From assembly GCA_963573385.1 (NCBI GenBank), contig CAUYLG010059250.1, positions 1-64,000 on the forward strand: 64,000 bases of DNA. Direction: 5' to 3'. The DNA is from Cacajao melanocephalus. Taxonomy: Eukaryota; Chordata; Mammalia; Primates; Pitheciidae. The translations under genes and the position numbers were made by a program. How positions within the stretch are numbered: the stretch's first letter is position 1; every line of letters starts with the position of its first letter. A model generated the notes under the pieces. The model was not told the DNA's origin, ran no database searches, and saw only the letters and a program-made list of their open reading frames with translations. This document shows positions 12,823 to 23,361 of the stretch, one piece after another.

Positions 12823-13345
12823 AATAGCTAATGAACACTTACTATGTGCCAGATATTGTACCAAATATTCACAGACAAGAGTGGGCAAACTATGGCCCAT
12901 GGACCAAGTCTAATTCACTGCTGCTTTTTGTGCAGCCGTCATGCTCAGAATTGTTTTGAAATATTTTTAAATAATTTTTAAAAATTTAGAAAAAAATTTT
13001 ATGACTCATAAAACTTATATGAAAATCAAATCACAATGTTCATAAGTAAAGTTTTATTAGAATACAGTTATGTTCATTCACCCATTCAATGAACTGTGTT
13101 CATCTCTATTTATTATTTATGGCTGCTTGTGGGCAGAGGGCAGGGTTAAGCAGTCGTAAGAGAAATCATATGACCCAGGAAGCCTAAAGTATTTACTATC
13201 TGGACCTTTAGAGAAAAAGTTTGCCAATCCCTATTTATGTACAGCACCTCATTCTTACAAATGCCTTCCAAAGAAGGGGCTATGATTATCTCCATTGCAG
13301 CAGATGGAGAGGAAATGGAGGCTAGAGGAATCACTGAGCTTTAAG
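12823..13345 (-). mobile_element. MIR split by a hAT-type element
   Basis: The left half (12823-12875) reads AGCTAATGAACACTTACTAT and GTGCCAGATATTGTACC. The right half (13234-13345) resumes with CCTCATTCTTACAAATGCC, TATGATTATCTCCATTG and GGAAATGGAGGC. Together they follow MIR order on the minus strand. The intervening 358 bp are the hAT element. Confidence 0.82.
12876..13233. mobile_element. hAT-type nonautonomous DNA transposon (copy 1)
   Basis: The terminal inverted repeats are CAAGAGTGGGCAAAC at the left and the reverse of GTTTGCCAATCCCTA at the right. The inside has the familiar ACTATGGCCCATGGACCAAG, AGTAAAGTTTTATTAGAATA and GCCTAAAGTATTTACTATCT blocks. The 8 bp flanks TTCACAGA and TTTATGTA match at only four positions, as expected after long decay. 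No transposase is encoded. Confidence 0.85.
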
Positions 13346-13536
13346 TACTTTGCTTAATTTCCTCCTTGAAAAGTTTCTTTTAATGAGACGATTTTAAAAG
13401 GAAGCACTTCCTTAGGTGCTAGGGAGTAGTGAAAAGTGGCTAGACAGAGTCAAAATCCAGAAGAGTTCCAGTCTACAGTGAAAGTCCTTCGTAACTACAG
13501 TTAATGTAAATCTTCAAAGTCGTAAACACTTTTTGA

Positions 13537-13795
13537 TTTATTTAACAAACACATATATAGAACTTAGTATGTGGCAGGTGCTATTCTCAGTGCTGGGCAA
13601 ATATTAACTCATTTCATTCTCTCAGCAACTTTATGAAATAAATCCTATTACTACCTCCATGTTATAGACGGGGAAACAGGGACACACAGGTGTTTGTAGG
13701 TAACTAGCAGTCACATAACTAGTCAGTGGAGAAACAGGATTTGCACTTGGTTGAACTTGGTTGGAATGCCATTGCTCTGCACCAATGTGTTCTGT
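13537..13795 (-). mobile_element. MIR, near full length
   Basis: Minus-strand MIR: ACTTAGTATGTGGCAGGTGC, TTAACTCATTTCATTCTCTC, ACTACCTCCATGTTATAGAC, GTAACTAGCAGTCACATAAC, CAGTGGAGAAACAGGATTTG. Confidence 0.9.
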
Positions 13796-13809
13796 GGTTT
13801 TCTCCTCTC

Positions 13810-13975
13810 AACCTATCATTTGATTACTACAGCAATCCTGGGAGTAGAAGGATGCCTATTATTCCCACTTAACAGATATGTTAACTGAGGACCTGTGAGG
13901 TAAATGACAGGCCCAGGACTGAACACCTATTTAGCTGCAAAGCCATCCCCTGCTTACTTCACTCCACACCACTTT
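13810..13975 (-). mobile_element. Second MIR fragment, same orientation
   Basis: ACTACAGCAATCCTGGGAGT, TATTATTCCCACTTAACAGA, AATGACAGGCCCAGGACTGA. It starts in the body of MIR, so it is a 3'-incomplete copy. Confidence 0.8.
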
Positions 13976-14140
13976 CTTCTTGCTTTTTGCCTTCAAGCCA
14001 CGCTGACTTTATTTCAGCTTATTGCACGTGAGATTCCTTTTGCCTGAAACACTTCCCTTCCACTTTTCACGTGCCTAGTTCCTTTTCATCTCTCATGCTA
14101 GACAGTCTTACCAAAAAATAGGTCCTGCTTTCTCAACAAA
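13976..14140 (+). mobile_element. L2 fragment
   Basis: AAGCCACGCTGACTTTATTT and CCTTTTGCCTGAAACACTTC correspond to the L2 blocks that normally read 'ccacactggcct...' and 'ctgcctggaa'. Short and diverged. Confidence 0.6.
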
Positions 14141-14708
14141 TAGCTTTCCACATAACAGTGGTCTGTTTCTCTCACTTGCAAAAGTATGGGTTAAAGACTG
14201 TTAGGCAGCTACACAGTCATAAAGGATCAGGCTCCTTCTTCAACATGGCTTCTGTCTTGAAGTCCAGAAATGTTGCTCTAGCTCCTGCCATCACATCTGA
14301 CTTCCAACCAATTAGTAGGAAGAAAAGAAAGTAGAACGACCCCCCACTTTTACTCATATCTTATTGGCTAGGGTTTAGTCAGATGACCACAGCTATCTGC
14401 AAAGGAGTCTGAAAAAATCTAATCTTTTTTTTTTTTGGCTTTATGTCAGCTGAAAAATAGAGTTCTGGTGGTGAATGAGAAAGGGAGGATGCACATGATA
14501 CGGCAACTGTCATATAACCTTGTAGTTTTCCTTTATCACACTTCTCCAATTTGTAATTAGATCTTTGTTTGTGTTGTTATTACTCAATGTCTTTCTCTTT
14601 CACTGGATCAAAACTATGACCTTCTGATCCATTTCTGCTGTGTACCCAGCACTTGTCACAGACCCTGGCACATTGCAGCTAATCAGTAAGTCTTTTTTAA
14701 ATGGCTGC
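14141..14708. other. Unclassified; possibly an old LTR-like repeat
   Basis: AGCTACACAGTCATAAAGGA and CTTCAACATGGCTTCTGTC resemble a medium-reiterated repeat also suggested near 19595-19905 and 53000-53390. No ends were identified. Confidence 0.35.
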
Positions 14709-15140
14709 TGTATTAATCAGGGTTTGCCAGAGAGACATAACCAATAGGGTGGATGGATGGATGGTGGATAGATGGATGGATGGTTACATATGTAGATAGA
14801 TAGACAGATTAGACAGATAGATAAATGATATATTACATAGATAAATGAATAGATAGATAGATGAATAGATAGATGGACAGATAGATGGATAGATCAACAG
14901 AAAAATGGAGGGAAGGATATATAGATGAATAGATAAATAGATAATTAGATGAATAGGTTAGACAGACAGACACATAGACAGGCAGACAGATAGATGATAG
15001 ATAGATGATAGATAGATAGATAGATGAATAGATAGATAAATGGATAGGTTAGACGGACAGAGAGAGAGAGAGAGAGAGAGAGATAGATGAATAGATAGAC
15101 AAATGAATAGGTTAAACGGACAGAAAGATGATAGATAGAT

Positions 15141-15183
<43 letters not shown>

Positions 15184-15220
15184 GAATAGATAGATAAATT
15201 GATAGGTTAGACGGACAGAG

Positions 15221-15276
<56 letters not shown>

Positions 15277-15802
15277 GAATAGATAGACAAATGAATAGAT
15301 TAAATGGACAGAGAGATGATAGATAGATGATAGATAGATAGATAGATAGATATGGCTATAGAGATGGAGTTAGAGCTAGAGCTAGAGATATACAGACATG
15401 TGAGAAGGGATTTATTACAAGAATTGGCTCACATGATTATGGAGGCTGAGAAAACTCATCATAGGTCATCTGGAGAACGAGGGAGCCAGTGCCAGCTTCA
15501 GAATCCAAAGGCCAGAGAACCAGAAGCTCTGATGTCCAAGAACAGGAGTAGAAGGGTATCCCGACTCCAGAAGAGAGAGAGTATTCACCTTTCCTCTGCT
15601 TTTTTGTTCTGTCCAGGCCCCCAGCTCATTAAATGGTGCCCACTCACATAGGACGAGGGTGGATTTTCCTTATTCAATCTGCTGATTCAAATGCCAGTCT
15701 CTTCTGGAAACACCCCCGCAGACACACCCAGAAATAATGCTTTACCAGCTATCTGGGTATACCTTAATCCAGTCGAATTGGGACCTAAAATTAACAGTCA
15801 CA
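14709..15802 (-). mobile_element. MLT1-type solo LTR enlarged by a tetranucleotide array
   Basis: Minus-strand LTR with TG...CA ends. TGTATTAATCAGGGTTTGCC opens it. After the array come GGATTTATTACAAGAATTGG, CTCACATGATTATGGAGGCT, CTTTTTTGTTCTGTCCAGGC, AACACCCCCGCAGACACACC and the closing TAACAGTCACA. The flanks GCTGC (14704-14708) and GATGC (15803-15807) match at four of five positions, fixing the ends. The usual element is about 0.5 kb. Here about 610 bp of GATA/GATG repeats sit at the position where other copies have a short TATAGATA stretch. I lean towards MLT1D. Confidence 0.83.
14746..15355. repeat. Compound GATA/GATG/GACA array with higher-order units
   Basis: Begins with GGATGGATGG units, passes through mixed GATA, GATGAATA and GACA blocks, and ends in GATA runs. 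A linker resembling GGTTAGACGGACAGAGAG recurs at about 14956, 15047, 15109, 15205 and 15298 (spacing 91, 62, 96, 93 bp). An (AG)n run lies at about 15060-15082. Confidence 0.95.
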
Positions 15803-16470
15803 GATGCCAAGCAGAGTCAAGATGCCAAACACTTATCCTGTTTCCCCAGCTTTAAGCCAAGGCACAAGCAAAGATTACCTTATCCTGGTGAAGCTACAAG
15901 GTAAGAGAATTCCAGGCGGAGTATAAAGGTGAGCACTCCTTTCCTGAACCCTGGAGTAAAGTTGTTTCATCTGGTCAGTAATTGCCCACTTGATGGGAGA
16001 GACATCCAATAAGAATGTGACTTCCCTGTACAGGTCCACAGCAGTGGCCTAACTTGGTAGCGAGGGAACGGTTTCCTGTGTGTAACCCTCTGCTCAAGTC
16101 ATGCTTGGCAGTTTCATTTCGTGATTGCCAGACAGTAGAGCGTGTAACCGTAAGTCCATTGTAGGAGCACAGTTAGCACCAATCCTCCTACTTTTGAGTG
16201 AGATCTCTGCTAGCCAAGGTCATTTTTCTAGCTTTCTCAAAGAGAAATACCTTTTAGAGCCACATCTGATTTTCATTTTGCAGAATGTTAATTAGAGGCA
16301 TTTGTCAACTGCCCTCTATGTGCCTGGAACATCCAGTTCCTGAAACATGCATGATCTCAGAGCCCTCGACAGCTATGAGAGATTGCCAGGGTAGCCTGTG
16401 GAAGAAACAGGGTTATCTTTTCACCAAATAATTTTTTTTTTCTTTTGGGATCTTAGGAAGGGTATATTTT
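15803..16470. other. No recognised feature
   Basis: Unique-looking sequence with average composition. A small local repetition, ATTCCTTTTGATG, occurs twice just beyond it (about 16479 and 16495). Confidence 0.45.
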
Positions 16471-17325
16471 AAAGATATTCCTTTTGATGGAGGAATTCCT
16501 TTTGATGAAGGATGGAGGTGTGTGTGACAAGATCTGGTCAGTGGAATGTGGGTAGAAATGACATAAGCTACCTGCAGGACTGGCTTTTTTTTTTTTTCTC
16601 CATCTTCCCCTCCATGGCATAGAAGCCATGGGTGAAGATGGTCAGACTGTAACATGGAAGAAGCCTATACCCCTTGTATGTACATACACACCTCCCTGGG
16701 TCTCTATGCATGAAACATCTCAAATGCACCACTTCAGATTCTCAAGGTCTCACTTGGACAATATTCCAGGGGCTGCTATGGTTTCCAGCTCTCTATGAGA
16801 ATTCAGTCATGCAACTCTTACGCACACCAGGGCATCAGTGGTGTTGGTGAATGTATGGATAACAGACATGAGGGTGGGTAGGAAAGCGCCATTGGGGTAA
16901 AGTTTTGATCCATGGGGATTGGAGCCAATGTTATAAATGCTTCACCCTTATCCTATAAGACGTCTAGTCTTATGGCCCACTTTGTGATTTTTTTTTTTGA
17001 GTCTGTAGGACCACACAGCCAGTTTCCCTCAGGGCAGACAATGCAATAAGGCATTCTTATGTTCACTCTTCCTCTACCTGCTACATTCTCCTTGCTTTCA
17101 CTCTTTCACTCTTGTTACCTGATACCATACTTCCTAACAAAGCACATCCACATAAACCTTTGCCTCTTCTTACTGTGGGACTCAGTTTAAGACAGACTAC
17201 TGGGTAGAAAGCCATCTGGTAGAGCCACCCAACCAGGAACTGAATTTTGTATGAGTGAGAAATAAATTTTGATTGTATTAAGCTATTGAAATTTGGGGTT
17301 TGTTACCCTAATAGATTACTCTGCT
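16471..17325 (+). mobile_element. Old MLT1-like LTR remnants, probably nested
   Basis: GATCTGGTCAGTGGAATGTG and GCCATGGGTGAAGATGG near 16531-16650 look like the middle of an MLT1-like LTR. Its 3' end appears at about 17199-17325 (GTGAGAAATAAATTTTGATT, AAATTTGGGGTTTGTTACC). Between them a second LTR-like 3' end closes at about 17197 with GGGACTCAGTTTAAGACA. One LTR inserted in another is the simplest reading. Boundaries are poor. Confidence 0.4.
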
Positions 17326-17425
17326 TTTACAGATAAGAAAACTGAGTTCAAGGAATTGAAATAAATTTTGCATAGTCACACAGTTATATTAGAGCAGGGA
17401 GTTCAAATCAAGTTCTGCTAACTTG
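17326..17425 (-). mobile_element. MIR fragment
   Basis: TTTTACAGATAAGAAAACTG, TTTGCATAGTCACACAGTTA, GGAGTTCAAATCAAGTTCTG follow minus-strand MIR order. Confidence 0.75.
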
Positions 17426-17964
17426 CAGTGATTTGTGGGAAATCACAATTTTCATAATCCATTTACAAAGCGGTAATCTTTTGGAGGATGATTTCTTCAT
17501 TCTTCTAATTCCCTCCCTCCAACTCTCTCTCATCCAAAGGTTCATGCATGATTTGCTTAGCTGAGCTGAGTCCAGAAAGTACTTGTATAGGCAACCTTCC
17601 CCTTTCCATCAATGAATGTCCATTGATATAGTGGCTGCTTTTTAAAAAATAGGTTGAGTAGAGGGAAAGACTTTCTTTGAGGACTACAGAAATAAGCAAG
17701 TGTGACTTTGAAGAGGTCTTAGTTCCTAATTTACCATCTTAGGATTGTTCAGTCAAACAATCATTGTGTGTTATATGCTAAAAATATTTTTTATTTGACA
17801 CATTCAGAAAAATAGCAAAAAGAAAAAAAACTAATCTATAATATCAGGGGTTAAAAGAATTATTCATATGAGAAGGAAAGAATTGCCTCTCCACTCCTTA
17901 CAAACTCCAGCATTATAAGATTCACCTTCCAAAGAAAAGCATTGTTAAAAGTATGGGGCAAAGC
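17426..17964. other. No recognised feature
   Basis: AT-rich sequence. Nothing found. Confidence 0.5.
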
Positions 17965-18035
17965 TATTCCTCTATCAATCAATCAGTCAATCAATCAATC
18001 TACCTATCTATCTCCTATTCACTCTTCTATTTATC
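17965..18035. repeat. (CAAT)n/(CTAT)n microsatellite
   Basis: CAATCAATCAGTCAATCAAT followed by CTATCTATC and looser TATCTATATATTTACATATA. Confidence 0.9.
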
Positions 18036-18049
18036 TATATATTTACATA

Positions 18050-18755
18050 TACAATTTTGAGCAATTTGTGCATCTACATGCACTCTAAAACAATAATTGG
18101 ATGTTACTCAAAATGGCTAAATCTTTTTTTCTTAATTCCATATCATTAAAATGTTTCAATTACCATATATTCATTAATATAGTCAACAGATATTTAGTGA
18201 TCACTGTCTATGTGCCTGGTGTTTTCTTAGTGGTGAACAAGACAAAGTTTCTACTCTAGTGAAACATATAATAAAAATGTATATTACGATGTAATATTTC
18301 ATTATATAGATGTACCAGATTTTACTTAACCAATTCCCCAAAGATGGACATTCTAAATTGTTTCAATTTTATTTATTGTTACAAAAATACCATAATAAAA
18401 ACACTTGCATATTTATCTTTACATAGTCATGCTATTATTTTTGTAGAATGGAATCCCAGAAATAGAATTATGAGGTCTATTTCTGTAAGATTTTAATAGA
18501 TACTTCTGAATTACCTCCACAATATTGTACCAATGTTTTAATACAGTATGAATCTGCTCTCCTCTCCCTCCTCTTTCCTGCACTTAATGTTATCAATGTT
18601 GGTTTTTGGTTTTTGGCCCATCTGTGTAGGGAAAATAATATCATATTGTTTTATACCTTTCTTTAATATTAGTGAAACTGAGCACCATTTGACATGTTTG
18701 TCGCTAGAGGTGTTTCTTCTGTAGGTTGCTGCCAATAGCATCTGTCCCTGTGTCT
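18050..18755 (-). mobile_element. L1M (old L1) 3' ORF2 region, interrupted
   Basis: Minus-strand L1M landmarks: GGACATTCTAAATTGTTTCA, GGAATCCCAGAAATAGAATT, ACTTCTGAATTACCTCCACA, CCATTTGACATGTTTGTCG. A piece of about 95 bp at 18186-18280 interrupts it and has L2 character. Heavily mutated. Confidence 0.68.
18186..18280 (-). mobile_element. L2 3' end inserted in L1M
   Basis: CAGATATTTAGTGATCACTG, TATGTGCCTGGTGTTTTCTT and GAACAAGACAAAGTTTCTAC match the minus-strand L2 3' end. L1M sequence is present on both sides. Confidence 0.62.
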
Positions 18756-19055
18756 ATTTATTTATTCTTTCTTATGAATAAATACTGAGCTCCTACCATT
18801 GTGAACATGACAGGAATATTCCCTCATGGAGCTTCCAATCTAGTTGGAAAGATAGACTTTGACCAATGGTAAAACAACCCAGGACACATCCTAGGAACAT
18901 GTGTCAGGTTCTATGGGAGCACATAACAGTCTTGGGTGAAAGTGAGCAGGAAAGCCTTCGTGGTAAAGGAGATGTTTCATAATAGGAGGAACTGGCCACG
19001 TGGAGGCAGAGATGGGAATTAAATTCCAGGATGAAGAAGCACTAAGCAGGAAGGC
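18756..19055 (-). mobile_element. L2 3' region
   Basis: ATTTATTTATTCTTTCTTATG..., CCCTCATGGAGCTTCCAATC, GAGCAGGAAAGCCTTCGTGG and AATTAAATTCCAGGATGAAG are the minus-strand L2 landmarks in order. Confidence 0.78.
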
Positions 19056-19164
19056 GATTAGGAGTCTCCGGATTGGCTTTATTACTTTACATATTTATGT
19101 AAATGTAATTGCTTGTATATGCAGACTGATGAGAAACAGGTGACATTAGAATTATAATAGCAAT

Positions 19165-19370
19165 TGTTATTTAATAGTAATAGTAACTAACATTTTTGAA
19201 TATTTGGTTTATTCTAGATAATCTTATGAGCAATTTACATGTATTATCTCATGTAATCCCTTCTCCATTCCTTGTTCTAGCTGCTCTTTTATTAGTCTCA
19301 TTTAACTGATCAGAAAATTGAGGCACAGCTAGGAAGTAGTGGGGCCTATTCTTTGTACTTGTATAGCAAG
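19165..19370 (-). mobile_element. MIR
   Basis: GTAACTAACATTTTTGAATA, GTATTATCTCATGTAATCCC, TTTAACTGATCAGAAAATTG, AGCTAGGAAGTAGTGGGGCC follow minus-strand MIR order. Confidence 0.85.
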
Positions 19371-19884
19371 TGTAGAAAATTTCTATTTATGCTATATTCC
19401 CCTTGATGTCCACTTTAAAACTTGGGCCTTCATTATACCTCAATCACATAATTGCTGTGCAATGTTGAAACCATTACTCTGAGCTTTAGAAGTATCTAAA
19501 TGATTCTTCTAAATTAACTATAATGATACTTAACATTGATAGATGACTTTCTGCATTGGTCAGGGGAAGTTGAGTAATACTTCGTTTGAAAAAAAAAAAA
19601 AGCTTCTAACAACAAAGCGTTAATTTATTTCTCACTCATGTTACATCTTGACTGGTCTGGGAGCTCTGTTCCATGTCGCCTTTCTCCTGGACTCCATGCC
19701 TCCTTGCTCCAGCATGGCATGCCTGTCTGCAATCTCTGCAGCAGGGGAAGGGACCGCTTGCTTCCATTCAGCAGTGCTACATGCTCTTCCTCTTTCATTG
19801 GCCAAGGCAACTCACATGATCATAGCTGAGCAGAGAACTGCAGTCCTTTCCTGGGCAGGGAAGAAGAGGAACAGGACCATTTAT
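19371..19884. other. Unclassified; 19595-19884 may be an old repeat
   Basis: From 19595 the pattern ATTTATTTCTCACTCATGTT...GGTCTGGGAGCTCTGTTCC...CATTGGCCAAGGCAACTCAC resembles an MLT1-like LTR read backwards. It is too diverged for a firm call. Confidence 0.35.
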
Positions 19885-20001
19885 GAACTATTCTAATCCA
19901 TGTGCCAGTTTCTGTTATACCTGCTTTACTGTAACAACTCACTTACTTGCCCACAACCCTATGTAGAAACTATGATTGCTATCACCATTTTAAAGATGAA
20001 G

Positions 20002-20656
20002 TATCTGCACTCCCATGTTCTCTGAAGCCCTATTTACAAGAGCCAAGATATGGAATCAGTCTAAGTGCTCATGAGTGGATGAATGGACAAAGGAAATGTT
20101 ACATATAAATACAGTGGAATACTATTCAGCCATAAAAAAGAATGGACTCTTGTCATTTGCAGCAACGTGGATAAAATTAGAGGTCATTGTGTTAAGTGAA
20201 ATAAGAAGGACAAAGAAAGACAATTGCTGTATGTTTTCATTTATATGTGGGAGCTGAAAAAGTGGATCTCACAGTGGTAGAGAGTAGAGTGATGGTTATC
20301 AGAGGCAGAGAAAGGTAATGTAATGTGGAGGGTAGATGAGAATTGGTTAAAGAATACAAACATACAGTTAAATAGAAGGAATAAGTTCTAGTATTATAGT
20401 ATTAATATACTATATATTACTGATATACTATAGTATATCTAGTATTCTATAGAAGAGTAATTATAGTTAATAATAATTTATTGCATATTTCAAAATAGCT
20501 AGAAGTGAAAAATTGTGCTGTTTCCAACACAAACAAATGTTAAATGTTTGAGGTAATGAATATCCCAATTACCCTGATTTGATCATTCTGCATTGTATAT
20601 AGGTATCAAAATATCACACATACCCTCAAAATATGTACAACTATTATATATCTTTT
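20002..20656 (+). mobile_element. L1 3' end (L1PB/L1MA type), 5'-truncated
   Basis: Starts inside the end of ORF2. The frame at 20075-20257 carries NTVEYYSAIKKNG and SFAATWIKLE, typical of the ORF2 carboxyl region. It continues through TATATGTGGGAGCTGAAAAA, ATTGCATATTTCAAAATAGC and TCACACATACCCTCAAAATA in the 3' UTR. TTTTAAAGATGAAG (19988-20001) and TTTTTAAGATGAGG (20657-20670) form a TSD (12 of 14). An AT-rich insertion lies at about 20393-20445. Confidence 0.9.
20422..20439. repeat. 18 bp perfect palindrome
   Basis: GATATACTATAGTATATC reads the same on both strands. It lies in the AT-rich insertion within the L1 3' UTR and is bounded by near-duplicates TCTAGTATTATAG and TCTAGTATTCTATAG. 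Confidence 0.97.
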
Positions 20657-20795
20657 TTTTTAAGATGAGGAAATAGAGGGAAAGAAAGATTAAGTCACTT
20701 GCCCAAGATCACTTGGCTAGAAAGTGGTAGATCAAGTTTCTACCCAAGCAGCAGTCTCCAGAGCCCAGACTCTTAAATCACTGACTGTATTTACC

Positions 20796-20880
20796 TTACA
20801 GGCTTATTGTGAGAATAATAGATTAGCTGGAACTTGGAAAGTGTAACTTTACTATGGGAGAATTAGCATTATTGTTGTTG
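20796..20880 (+). mobile_element. MIR 3' part, opposite orientation to its neighbour
   Basis: CTTACAGGCTTATTGTGAGA, AATAATAGATTAGCTGGAAC and TAGCATTATTGTTGTTGCTG follow the plus-strand MIR tail. Confidence 0.58.
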
Positions 20881-20984
20881 CTGCCGCTGATCCCTCAGTG
20901 CGCTGGTCTCAGGAAGTCCTCAAGTGAGATTGATTTGACTCAGCCTCTCTAGTGGCCACCTCCCTACCCTACTCTGCCAGAAAG

Positions 20985-21385
20985 ACACAGGTTTTTGAAA
21001 AGGTGTCACTGCCTTTGCCGTGAATGATTCCCACACAAACAATCATTTTCCAGTCCAGGTCCCATTAACCTAAAAATCGTAGGCAAGTGCGGTGATTAGA
21101 ATGAATCAACATCGGGCGCCGCTGGCTCTGTGAATAAGTCATGTAGCACAATGTAAAGTGGGATAACACGTTGTAAATTAATGTTGTTAAAATGAATACT
21201 TGATAGTAATCCCAAGGAAGGCTATTTACCATCGCTCTTGAAGAGACAGGAGCCATGTGGAAGCCAAAGCAATTTGCATTGCACAGAAACACTCAGGTTT
21301 GCCGCTGATGATGAATTATCAAACACTTTGGCTTCTTTCCATGTGCAATGCTATTTAATGTTTACCTAAAAAACAATGGGGCAGG
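20985..21385. promoter_or_regulatory. Repeat-free block, candidate conserved noncoding element
   Basis: No transposon landmark for 400 bp. It keeps several CpGs (GTGCGGTG, CATCGGGCGCCGC, AACACGTTG) in a CpG-poor window. It also holds AT-rich homeodomain-like motifs (TAAATTAATG), a TGAATAAGTCAT motif, and an inverted AATGATT/AATCATT pair near 21024-21051. Regulatory function is inferred only. Confidence 0.35.
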
Positions 21386-23361
21386 AATGTGCTCTGTGTG
21401 CCTCAGGAATGACAAGTGACAGAGGTAAGTTGGATGCACAAAACAAAACAAAAGAAATCTATTTTAGTAGCCACCACCTTCTCTGGGCTATTATACCTGG
21501 CTTTCATTCTCTCTTGAATTTTGGATGGACCATTCCATCCTGGAGTCGAGTGAACAGAGGCACTGTCAAGACATCAGCAGTTACCTGTTCTTTCTGTCCA
21601 AGCTTACTTTCCTGGTCTGGGTCCTCTGATGTTCTGCCTCCATTTTTTAGGTGTTGGGATTTTTATGTGCGCAATCAGAGAGCTGATGAATGGTACTTTC
21701 CATCAGTGCAAGTCTTGGGAAAAATTATGTTTGTCTCCTTTTAAAATTATTCACCCCAGGATCCTCAAGCTTACGTTGAATACTTTGAGTGTCACATAGA
21801 AAATAACACCCACTGTACAATAGCTTCAGAGTTCTGCTGCTTAAGTGCATGGTTTATTTACATGATAGGCCCATTTATCTTAGAATTCAACCATAAAGGA
21901 GACAAGCAAAAGAAGGAGAAGAAAACAATCAAAGAATCCTGGTGAGTTCCCCCACAGTTCCATTCCATGCGAGGCTGAAAAGGGGAATAGGAACTTAATT
22001 TCCACAGGGCATGGCGCTTGCCACCAAGCTAACTACTTTGTCAGGAACCAGACCCAAGATTCCACAATCATTCCAGTGTTAGAAGGAGAACTTAATGTGT
22101 TGAACTCATTGAGCTTCTTCCTATGGGATTCTGAAAACCACAACTTACTTTTTATTTTAAGAGTTAGAAATTATGCCCCACTGTAATGGTAGAATCCAAT
22201 AATAAATTAACATAATTTTAAGCCCATTATTTTAAACTTAACTTTTAGCAGATTTTGTACCTTCTGGGAGTTGTTCCAGGAAGAACAAATGATTCCTCTT
22301 CCTGGCACTCCTTCTTCCTCCCTACCACCACTAAAAAGCAAATTCATGTGGTACAGAATTGGGCAGCCCATTGTTTGATTTTTATTTCATTGAGACTAGG
22401 GTTTCTTAAACTTGAGTTATGTAGAGACCCTTTTTAGAGGAAAATAATTATCATGGATTCCAATGAGGATATAAAAGACTTTTATTAAAATGTTAATATA
22501 TAAACATAAAGTCAGATAGAAACTCTTTGTGCTTATTGTTTTAGTCAATTAGGAAACCAAACAAATTAGAAATTAAATACAAGCATCACTGCAGATATAA
22601 TAAAATTCAAATTAACAATATTAAATAAATATGATGAATCATGTTGTCTGGCTGAAATGGAATCTTCTCTTTAAACATGACTGTTGTACTTTGGGCTTTG
22701 GTGCAAGTTCTCTTGGGGTAGGAGATCTAGGCCATTGTGTACGAACAATGCTCTCATCTCTCTTCTCTAGTTCTCATCGCTTGGCATGAATTAATCATTT
22801 CCTATGAGTTTTTGCGCTGGATCATTCTCTGTTCTTTTCTGCAGAGGACATAAGTAGTAGTATTAGGAGCCTACAGGATGGCAAAATTATAAAAGCAAAG
22901 TCTTTTCTGAAATCACATGGCTGAACTCAATGAGAAGGTGGTCATGCAAATAATCCGTAACATGATCCTATTGGTTTCCTCTTGCTTGTGGCTGACATTT
23001 CATGTGACAACGAAAATTTATTTTGGAGAGAATGTGTTTGGACCCTCAGGGGCTGAGGCCTCTAGTTTGAGTGCAGTGTTCTAGATGTATTCTCCTAATG
23101 ACCTTCTTATTTCCCCACCAGTCATCTTCCTTTGTCCCATGCACCGTCAGAGCATGGTCAGTTTAAACGATCCAGTTGGACACTCAGGAGACCTGGGCTC
23201 TGGTTCTAGTTGAAGCCTTAATTACTCTCTGACTGCAGTAAAGCATCCTATTAGGTCTCTACCAGTCCAAGACAAGCCACCATCATCTCTTGCCCCAACT
23301 GAAATGGCCTCCCAACTTGCCAACCTGCCTCCATGCTTGGCCCCCTCCCCCATCCATTTCT
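21386..23361. other. Largely unique sequence, possible DNA-transposon remnant
   Basis: 21386-22380 shows no repeat or gene. A region of about 670 bp from 22393 (AGGGTTTCTTAAACTTGAGT) to about 23065 (CTCTAGTTTGAGTGCAGTG) has weakly complementary ends and could be an old DNA transposon, but I cannot name it. Confidence 0.35.

Larger units (their letters stand above)
19885..20795 (-). mobile_element. MIR split by an L1 insertion
   Basis: The left half (19885-20001) includes ATCCATGTGCCAGTTTCTG, CCCACAACCCTATGTAGAAA and CATTTTAAAGATGAAG. The right half (20657-20795) continues AAGATGAGGAAATAGAGGGA, GTCACTTGCCCAAGATCACT, CTCCAGAGCCCAGACTCTTA. The L1 at 20002-20656 lies exactly between, with a 14 bp TSD made of MIR sequence. 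Confidence 0.85.

Noticed and set aside
14746..15355. CRISPR-like repeat array
   Set aside because: Tetranucleotide microsatellite with linkers, not direct repeats with unique spacers, and in a vertebrate genome.
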